A DNA stretch of 10,414 nucleotides from Cyclostephanos tholiformis. Lineage: Eukaryota > Bacillariophyta > Thalassiosirophyceae > Thalassiosirales > Thalassiosiraceae. Made by a program: the position numbers and the translations under genes. Location: assembly GCA_036939975.1 (NCBI GenBank), contig JALLPB010001290.1, positions 1 to 10,414 on the forward strand. The letters are read 5' to 3'. Shown piece after piece: positions 1 through 7,200 of this stretch (position 1 is the first letter of the stretch; every line of letters begins with the position of its first letter). The notes beneath the pieces are model-generated. The model saw only the letters and a program-made list of their open reading frames with translations. It ran no database searches and had not been told where the DNA came from.

Positions 1-284
1 CTAAAGTGTAACAATGGTTACACAAGTTACAGTGAACTTCTGGGCTCATGTCAGCCGGAGCAGCAACTGAGGATTGCGCCTTCCAAGAAACCTTTGGCAC
101 CCTTCCTCTCCACAACATGGAGAGGGTGTGATACCTCCTCCACCAGGAAGAACTCCGCCACCCAAAGCATCTGCTTTGGGTGCTTCACTTCATGTAGTGC
201 TACCTGCTGTAGGCCTTGGGTTGTATACCCACCGGTGCATCAGGCGGTGCCATCAACCCAAAGAAGATCCACTAAAAGCTAAAA
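1..284. other. non-coding or highly decayed sequence before the transposase remnant
   Basis: No intact gene is visible. The reading frames here are short and biased (Pro- and Ser-rich) and do not look like protein. The stretch from about 150 to 284 may be the decayed N-terminal part of the transposase that follows: a PPK-type segment and a Lys-rich segment lie, in shifting frames and with stops, just ahead of the recognisable part. I cannot prove this by eye. Two short perfect inverted repeats (105-125 and 161-180) fall inside this stretch. Confidence 0.4.
105..180. repeat. two short perfect hairpin-forming inverted repeats
   Basis: CCTCTCCA at 105-112 pairs with TGGAGAGG at 118-125 across a 5-base loop. 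CCCAAAGC at 161-168 pairs with GCTTTGGG at 173-180 across a 4-base loop. Both stems are perfect 8-bp matches with small loops, only about 35 bp apart. They could be remnants of mobile-element ends or chance hairpins in a decaying sequence; no function is assigned. Confidence 0.5.
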
Positions 285-1035
285 GTGAGTCTGGACTACA
301 TTGAAGCCATTGCTGAGCTCATCAACGAGGTGGTTAGTCATTTGATTGTTGTGTTTTTTATTTTTCAACACTGCCATCATCAATATGGCTATCATTGCTG
401 CCAAATCGTCATGGCAGCCATCGTTTTTGTCATCATTGTCGACAATGATGTCATCATTTTTGTCATCATCATTGTCATCAACTCCCCCCCCACCTCTCCT
501 TCCCCCCCCATCGGCACTGCAGGTCAATTTTGAGAGGCAAAAGTAGGGAGGCAAAGGAAATGACTGCCTAATGTCCATTGATGGGACTGATTTTTGGATC
601 CCTCAAATGGGGAGGCCAATCCCTGGAAATTCCTTTGCATCCCACAGGTACCACTGCAAGTCCTCCTTCCAATACTAGATTGAAGTGAGCATTTTGGGCA
701 GGAACCTCATTGGGATACAAGGCCTCTACTCTGCCAGTGCCTTCAACAATATCAAAATCTTCAAGAAGGTCTTGCATCACTTCCTTGAGCCCAGCAACTA
801 GCTGACAATGGATACGTCGGCACCGCCTACAAGATAAAATACCCCAACAACCCCTGCAACCCCATCACCAACAAGGTGATGCAGTCCCACGTCCATTTAT
901 GTCATGAGATAATAAACGAGCACTTCAAGACCTGAGACATCCAGTCCCAGGTCTACTGCCATGACGATCGCGATCATCACGCAACTCGCCATTGAAATCA
1001 AAAGCCTACTAATCCAGGTCGAGTACGAGAATTAG
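285..1035 (+). pseudogene. decayed IS5/Harbinger-type DDE transposase (DDE_Tnp_4-like)
   Basis: This is a broken transposase that once cut and joined transposon DNA. It begins with a helix-like segment (SLDYIEAIAELINEVV, from 285). It then continues with CLMSIDGTDF from 565, holding the first catalytic Asp at 580-582. A GLYSAS..FNNIKIFKK..HHFLEP stretch follows, then ADNGYVG with the second Asp at 804-806, then CHEIINEHFK with the Glu at 906-908. It ends in ITQLAIE..VEYEN and a stop at 1033-1035. The Asp-Asp spacing is about 75 codons and Asp-Glu about 34, as expected for this superfamily. It is dead: in-frame stops lie at 544 and 676, the frame moves near 800 and again near 975, a further stop (TGA) follows the FKT segment, and a low-complexity block interrupts it. 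No terminal inverted repeats or target duplication could be placed. Confidence 0.82.
345..515. repeat. low-complexity block (GTCATC-like and C-rich) inside the transposase remnant
   Basis: From about 400 the + strand is built from degenerate GTCATC/ATCATT units, followed by two runs of C around 484-509. The opposite strand would read as poly-Asp/Asn, which is low-complexity and not a protein. The block splits two parts of the transposase that are adjacent in related proteins. It has possible splice-like ends (GT at 333, AG at 521-522), so it is either a repeat expansion, an insertion or a former intron. Confidence 0.6.
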
Positions 1036-1689
1036 CGGGGGAGGGATACATAATCTATTTCACAATCTTATCTTATTTTAAATAAACAATTAGACTGTTA
1101 ATCAATCTGTATCTGTATTTGCATAATATATTCAATATTAGAGTGAAGGGAGGAGGAGTGCATCAAAAGTAAGGTATGGTAGGATGCGGATGAGGGTTGG
1201 AGGTATGGGGCGAGTAGGTGGTAAGTTGGGGTGGGCTGGCCCCCTTTCCCTCAGGCACATTTTGCTTTTGCCCCAACCTTGACTTAGGCATCCTTCAGCA
1301 CTTTCAATAATATTTTCTGATCGTTTGCTTGAAATCGCACTGAAGGACTTTTGTCTGCCACATGTTAAGGGGTGGGTAAGTTTAGGTCTCTTACGTCTTA
1401 CGTTTGACACAGTATAGAATTGTATTACTTCAAAAATGAGAAAAATAACGAGGCCGAAAATCAACATTACTTGAGCAATAGTTGTTGTAAATTTAAGTCA
1501 GCATCTAATTGTCTCCTTTCCGGCTTACTTGTCTTCATAATATGTGATCAAATACGTTTCCACATTTACTAATCAAACCTGGCCAGGTGGTAGCTACTGT
1601 AGTCGTCAAATCAAAAATAACTCCATATCATCGACCCGTTCATCGTAGTTATCGATAACTAAAATCGATTCTTTGGTCTTGTTCTTCGA
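1036..1689. other. intergenic region, no gene seen
   Basis: This 654-bp stretch lies between the dead transposase and the 3' end of the small plastid-protein gene. 1040-1140 is AT-rich. 1140-1240 is strikingly purine/G-rich on the + strand. The longest open frame here (minus strand, 1138-1467) has no recognisable domain and an odd composition, so I do not call it. A 16-bp palindrome lies at its right end. The last part presumably contains the 3' UTR of the minus-strand gene; no clear polyadenylation signal was identified. Confidence 0.6.
1646..1661. repeat. 16-bp perfect palindrome in the presumed 3' UTR
   Basis: TAGTTATCGATAACTA is its own reverse complement over all 16 bases. It starts 28 bases beyond the stop codon of the minus-strand gene at 1690, so it probably lies in that gene's 3' UTR. 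It could be a dimeric protein-binding site or a small cruciform. It has no loop, which makes an RNA hairpin less favourable. Confidence 0.7.
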
Positions 1690-2271
1690 TTAGATAACCA
1701 TGTTGGTAATGGTTTGAGTCTCAACTTGAGATACACCCTCAATCGCCCTCAACTTCTCCAAAAATTCTTCCTCGGGAGCATAGCCTGATTTTTCCCAGGG
1801 ACCAAAGTCCTCCAATGGAACCTGAATGTTAAATAAATAATACAAACAACGAGACGGTATATCGTCAGGTTTGTGAGCCTCGATCGTCAAGAACAAACAT
1901 ATGGATCATGACTCCGACAGCCATAATTTAGTAGCATTAATTGTACTCACGGTAGTCATGAGCTTGAAATCAAGACAGGCACCACAGACCAAACGGTTCA
2001 CCGTTACGCCGCTTGAAACGGCCTTTATCTTAGGAAGGTACTCATCAACAAGCTTGGATATGGCCTCGAGAGATTCGGAAGTGGCCTTGTCGCCAGTGTA
2101 CTTGCATCTCCATTCGCGGCACACCCTATCGAACGACATGGCGCCATTGGCGAGGGGGACAGAATTGGCGGACATGTTGCGGGAGAAAGCGCTACCAGAG
2201 TGAGCTGAGGGTGTGAAAGCGGCGGTGCGTGCGGCAATGGTAGCAAAAAGGGTAAATGTTGACGCCTTCAT
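1690..2271 (-). CDS. small, probably plastid-targeted conserved protein of unknown function (two exons)
   Basis: Exon 1 is 2271-1951 and exon 2 is 1821-1690. The intron (1950-1822, 129 bp) starts GTGAGT, ends ATTCAG and is phase 0. The product is 150 residues. The N-terminus is a hydrophobic signal peptide of about 18 residues ending in AAFTPS, the Phe-containing junction of diatom bipartite plastid presequences; a Ser-rich transit-like stretch follows. The mature part starts near residue 45. It has a CREWRC motif (Cys51, Cys56), an amphipathic helix ([16 protein letters not shown]), a strand with CGAC (Cys96, Cys99), and a C-terminal helix-strand pair ([19 protein letters not shown]). This order hints at a small alpha/beta, perhaps ferredoxin-like, fold. 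Four Cys in two pairs suggest a metal site or disulfides. I do not recognise the family, and the fold and redox ideas are inference. It is divergent from the tocopherol gene. Confidence 0.85.
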
Positions 2272-2461
2272 GATGTGTGGGTTTGTGACACGTCGTCAAT
2301 CGATGGGGGAAAAGGCGACTGAGCAGGGTGTTCGGTAACAAGGTATCGTAGTACGTATCGTACGTATGGTACATACATCATACTTGGATATCTCGTTGCC
2401 GCTCCTACACACACTACTACCTACTTCTCATCGTCATTTTTTGTCCGGGCCATCCAACGAG
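2272..2461. promoter_or_regulatory. divergent (bidirectional) promoter region
   Basis: Only 190 bp separate the start codons of two head-to-head genes that both encode likely plastid proteins, so both promoters and both 5' UTRs must lie here. The clearest internal structure is a 9-bp tandem repeat at 2351-2377. No TATA box can be assigned with confidence. If translation of the + strand gene began at an upstream in-frame ATG (2366), the region would shrink to 94 bp. Confidence 0.6.
2351..2377. repeat. 9-bp tandem repeat with TACGTA cores
   Basis: Three consecutive 9-mers read GTACGTATC, GTACGTATG and GTACATACA, preceded by a related GGTATCGTA. The first two contain the palindrome TACGTA with an ACGT core. 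ACGT is the core of many bZIP sites, but no particular factor can be named. The repeat sits centrally between the two start codons, which fits a shared regulatory element. Confidence 0.6.
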
Positions 2462-3884
2462 ATGGCCGCCCCATCGATGTTGCATTTTTTGGCGTGGACC
2501 ATTCTACTCAGTCGGCCGATTTCACCAGAGGCCTTCACATCGCTTCCGTCATTTCTTTCCAAACCCAAACCATTTGCAAAGAAGCCGTCTACTTCCCGTC
2601 CTTTCGTTCGACATCATCTCCAACGTTCAAGCGACGCAGTTGGTGCCAATCATCGTAATCTTGCCTGCCTGTCCATCGGCGCGGATGGCGATTTCAGTGT
2701 GCCTGTCGAAACTGGCTTGAATGGTGCCAATACCGGATTGAAGCCTACAAATCCACCCATTCTCGGTTCCAATGGTGATAGCAGTGTCCCCGACGAAATG
2801 AGCATGAATGGTTGCGATTATTCATCGAATGATGCCGATCCGAAGTCTGGAACTCCGCCCTTTCCTATTGTGCTTTGGCGATTCACTCGTCCGCACACCA
2901 TAATTGGATCAGCTATTGCCATCCCGTCAATTTTTCTCCTCGCGGCTCCTACGTATCAATCCTTCTTTACAATTCGTAGCTTGGCCTCTCTAATATATGC
3001 CGCCGTACCAGCGTTATTTATGAATCTATACATAACAGGATTGAATCAAATCACTGATGTGGAAATCGACAAGATTAATGTAAGTGCCTCATCTATTCAC
3101 TTGCGCCATTTTGAATCATTTGTGCTGAGATATTCATTATCGCATTTTTCAGAAGCCATTTCTGCCCATGGCCAAGGGAGACTTGAGACCATCAACAGCA
3201 TGGATCGTGGTGTTGGTGGCATTGGCGATTTCTATGGCCATGAGTTTAATCCACCCAGTCTTTAGCACGAGCGGACTGCAAGTGGCGCTCTGGGGATCAT
3301 TCCTGTTGGGAACCATGTACTCGTTACCTCCCATCCGAATGAAGCAGCATCCACTCCTTGCCGCCTTCTGTATTGTTGCAGTTAGAGGTACCATAATAAA
3401 CGCAGGATTTTACAGCCATGCAATGTCAACAGCATTTGGTAGTGTACCCCGAGTCTCAGGAGTTTTGAGCTGTCTGCTGAATGACTGGAAATGTGCATTC
3501 TCTAGCCTTTTCTTTGGTATATTTGGTGTCGTAATCGCGCTGATGAAAGACGTTCCTGACTCTGTCGGGGACAGGATTTTCAACATCCGCTCATTCACTG
3601 TCAGATTGGGACAGAAGCGTGTATTTGATACCATGAAGAATTTATTGGCATTGTTGTTTGGTTTCTGTGGAGGTGGGCTGATGAAGTGGACCGCAATGGC
3701 ACCGGTGGCATCCGTAGCAGTTAGAAGAGGTTTAGTTGGAGTTTGCTGTTGGGCTGCAGGGTGGTCAGTTCGAAACACTGCTAGGTGTGTCAATGCCGAG
3801 GATAGTGGCGAAGTTTATGACTATTACATGTTTCTATGGAAGTTATTTTACCTGTCCTATCTGGCACTACCATTTGTGAAGTAG
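2462..3884 (+). CDS. VTE2: homogentisate phytyltransferase, plastid UbiA-family prenyltransferase (two exons)
   Basis: It joins phytyl diphosphate to homogentisate with loss of CO2, the committed step of tocopherol synthesis, at plastid membranes. Exon 1 is 2462-3079 and exon 2 is 3153-3884. The 73-bp intron (GTAAGT..TTTCAG) is phase 0. The product is 449 residues. Residues 134-449 are the multi-pass UbiA domain. Motif 1 is N188-LYITGLNQIT-D199-VEI-D203-KINKP, and motif 2 is K338-D339-VPD-SVG-D346, the diphosphate/Mg-binding Asp clusters. IRSFTVRLGQKRVF and the YMFLWKLFY..LPFVK tail match plant VTE2 better than the solanesyltransferase, though TMYSLPPIRMK resembles the latter. Start choice: the Met at 2462 opens a signal peptide ending in EAFTSL, a plastid junction. 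An in-frame ATG at 2366 would add 32 residues and bury that signal. The presequence and linker (about 130 residues) are longer than in plants and contain a duplication. Confidence 0.92.
2678..2812 (+). repeat. internal duplication in the linker of the phytyltransferase
   Basis: Two 48-bp segments, 2678-2725 and 2765-2812, encode similar 16-residue units at residues 73-88 and 102-117. Both follow the pattern G-x-x-G-D-x-S-V-P-x-E-x-x-x-N-G. The units are 87 bp apart from start to start and diverged at the DNA level. They lie between the plastid presequence and the catalytic domain, in a region predicted to be disordered from its composition. Confidence 0.65.
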
Positions 3885-4263
3885 ATGGTTAACATAAGCG
3901 GCGACGGATCTGTCACATGATGTGGTCATTAGTGACTCCGAAGCACTGAGAACATAAACTTTCAAACGAATTACATTGGCCACAAAGGAATGTTTCATTG
4001 TAATACCAATAACTCTACCTTAGCAAGTAATAGATACGAGCAGTTGCAGATGGAATAAATATCAGGTGTCATTATTTATTTGCCGACAAGTTTAAAGTTT
4101 TGCCTTGTAATCTGGGGGCTCAGTGTTTGTCATCGGCAATGCGAGTCGGCCAAAGGTGTTCATTCTTGGGTTCAGGTACCCCTCTGCCTTGAGTATTCAT
4201 TTGACATGTGATCAATGCCCATTCCATGTTGATTCCAATCTTGAATCATTGATCATAATCTTT
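3885..4263. other. convergent intergenic spacer with a nested inverted repeat
   Basis: The two flanking genes end toward each other here, so this 379 bp should hold both 3' UTRs and polyadenylation sites. TGATCAATG at 4209-4217 is matched by CATTGATCA at 4247-4255, with a 29-base gap. An inner pair, TGATTC at 4230-4235 and GAATCA at 4243-4248, overlaps the outer arm by two bases, so the two hairpins are alternatives. I see no gene, RNA gene or clear poly(A) signal. Confidence 0.55.
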
Positions 4264-7200
4264 TCATCCTGATTTTTTCTCTTCCACCATAATTGAAAGC
4301 CTCGATTTTTTACTCCAGGGAGACGCCATACCACGATTGCGTTGTCGCCAGAGCTTTTTTGCTATCGCCATGCTCTGAAAAAAATGTAAGTAAGGGCACA
4401 AGTTATAGTTGAATAACAAAATCCAATCGACAAGAAGCGATCATGAATCTTACCTCATACAAATCTTCGAGGGTAGATTTGTCATACTTAGAGAGGTCTT
4501 CTTCTGTCTCTTCATGAAATTCGACCACATCCTTTTCAGAAACCATAAACATGCCTTCATTTCCAACGGATGAAATTAGAGTGTAACCGCTTCCTTTTAA
4601 CGCATCAGCGACAACTACGTCCAAAGGAGTGCATATATGTGCAGGCCACCATGGATAGCCTTCGACTCTTGCTTTAACTAGCTTGTCTGTCAACTTAGCA
4701 TTGCACCAAATGGGAGTGCTTGAGTCATGATTCTTAATGCTTGATCTGGACCTTGATGTTCGCTTAGCATTAAGGCCAAGAATCCCATCAAGGTTGTTGC
4801 GCTCTTCTTTGAGTTGCACTAAAACATTTTCTGCTTTCGATACAAATGACTGCACCATGACAGCAAGTCTCGACACCGACTTACAGTATTTGATAGCATC
4901 ACTCCAGTCAGTTTTGTCTGCGAAATCATCGCCACCGAGACTTCCACTGATCATTCTGAATTCATCACATAGTAAAGATGCGATTTCAGCATTAGTATTT
5001 TCTTCAGGATTCGGATCTCCAGTATTTGCTGCCGCAAGCTCCTCAAAATCATCACCCTCATCATCCGAACCGTCATACCCGCCATGCTTTTCCAGAACCT
5101 TAATCGCGGCAGATCTGGCTTCTCCACCCGCTCCTGGACGGATGAATTGTAGAGCAGTTTTTAAATCTGCGGCAACTTGGTTGAGATGAGACTTTCGTGC
5201 AACAGTAATTGCTGCGGCAATAATATCACGTATAAGTCCATATCGATGCGTTGGAATCCTTTTAAGAGCATTGATTTTGATCTTCCAGGAATTTCGGCGC
5301 TTTGTGAGCTCTTTGTCATCTTCCTCGTATGAAGAAGCATCTTCATCTTCTGCTAAGTCTGCCTCTTCTATTGCCCTCTTTTTACCAGAGACTACAATTG
5401 CAAGGGTGGGGTGAGGGTTTCACGTGAGATGTGACTTGGCTGATAACACTGTCAAATAGATGGCGAAAGTATACAATAACTTACCCGCGAAGATGCGTTT
5501 TTCCAAGTCCTTCAAACAGACCTGAGTAAGGTCGTAGATAAAAATGTCAGGTTGGACCAAGTGCCAAAGTAAGCGGGAAATGATTGAAATTCTCACCTTG
5601 ATCGTGGTAACAAGGTTAGCATCCGAACTTCCTGATATTGGCTCAATCTTAAGCTTCTTGTTTGGGCTAGTATCTTTACCATCATTTGAATCCTCTTCAT
5701 CAGCCGATGGACCCAATTGCATCACGCAGTCTATAGCCCAAGCGTAGGATGCATCGCTCAACTGCTTCAGCCAAGCCTCGCGGGTAATATCATCTCTTTC
5801 CCATGGAGACAGATCATTGCACTTTTTCTCCAACGCAGTCAAAGCCTCAGCTAAAATGTAAAGAGTGCCATTGCCTCCAATATTATCATCCATCCATAGC
5901 TTGTGAGGCGGGACGCTCGCCAACAGTTCTGCATCCTTTTGGCCATCTTTGTCAGACTTTTTGATACTCCTAGTCGTTCTTTGCTCTGCAAAAAAGTCTG
6001 CTACTAGATTGAGACCAGTAAGCAACGAGTAATCAGACGCTTGCTCCCTACCCAGCTTTTCGTTTCGTTCTTCGGCTTCGTGTGCCCTAGCCAGTATTTT
6101 GATCTCCGCCTCCGTTTTTTTCAACTCTTCTACGGCAATACCTGCCAGCCTTCCGCTGCGCCTTCCATCCTCGGCATCGCATGCACTCTTTGCGTTTTCC
6201 AACCGTCTCTCTAATTCTTCCTTCTCGCGTTCTCTGGCCGCAGCGCGGTTGTTCTCCTTCTTGTCGTCCTGAAGCCGACGCTTGAGCATGGTGAGATTAG
6301 AGCAAATTTTCAACGTTTCATCTTCGCGCTGTCCACGATCATCCAGGCTGTCAAGAAACTGTTCAAATAAAGGCTTTGTATCAATGAAATGCCAGCTACT
6401 GAATGGCGTGAATTCAGCACCTAAATTTTTGATTTCAGGAGGAACTAGTGATTGTTTGAGTTCTTCCACGTGCAGCATTGATGGATCATGTTGAAAGAAA
6501 TAGATAGCGTTGAAGTTACGATCAAATCCAATGGGCTCTGTCCGAGAGACCAATTTATTTAGACCGGCCTCATAGGCGTCAACAGCTTTGTTGTAAGCTT
6601 TCTCCGCCGTGATAAACTGTTGTTTGGTTGCAGTTGGCACAAAAGGCTTTTCGGACTCTTCTTTTGGTTCATCATCAGCTTGCTCATCTTCTTTGTTGTC
6701 GCCCTTCTCGTCATTACCTTCGGGTTTCTTTGGCCTGGACGGCTTCTTGGGTCCCTCATAAGCCAATCGAACTTTGTTATACTTCATAATCGCATTTCTT
6801 TTCGCCTTAGATAATTCGTTAAGCTTTGCACCTCTGCCGGCAATGTCTTCCGCTAGGTCAGGTTTTTTTGCTAAGACGTCATCGGTTAGTGTTCGTAGTA
6901 TAGCCATCAGTTCGTCGGCTTTAAGAGTCCACGGTTCTTTTTGCTGTTGCAACTTCCAATAACCTTTCTCGAACACACCCTGTGAATCTCCTAGGTAGGC
7001 TCTGAACTTACGAGAAATCAGATTATCACCGTCATCGCCTTGGATTGTAGGCATTGTTTCTATTTGTTCTTCTTCCGTCGCACTACTGTCCCAATAATAT
7101 CTCATGTCAAAGGTATCGTCCCCGGACAACACACAATCCTCTACCGAAACATCCGAGGTATAGTAACGTTCCATCAGATCAATATAAAAGAAACAAATTT

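Noticed and set aside
279..578. Asp/Asn-rich minus-strand frame, resembling an acidic protein
   Set aside because: It is the complement of the GTCATC repeat inside the transposase remnant, whose own + strand reading is clearly the real one.
568..780. 70-codon minus-strand frame
   Set aside because: It is antisense to the transposase fossil; the + strand carries the DDE motifs.
1138..1467. 109-codon minus-strand open frame
   Set aside because: No domain or homology pattern. The N-terminal hydrophobic run comes from AT-rich sequence and the rest from a G-rich + strand tract. No introns or neighbours support it.
2366..2461. Upstream in-frame ATG giving a 32-residue longer phytyltransferase
   Set aside because: It would bury the signal peptide and the plastid junction inside the chain. 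The Met at 2462 gives a proper bipartite presequence.
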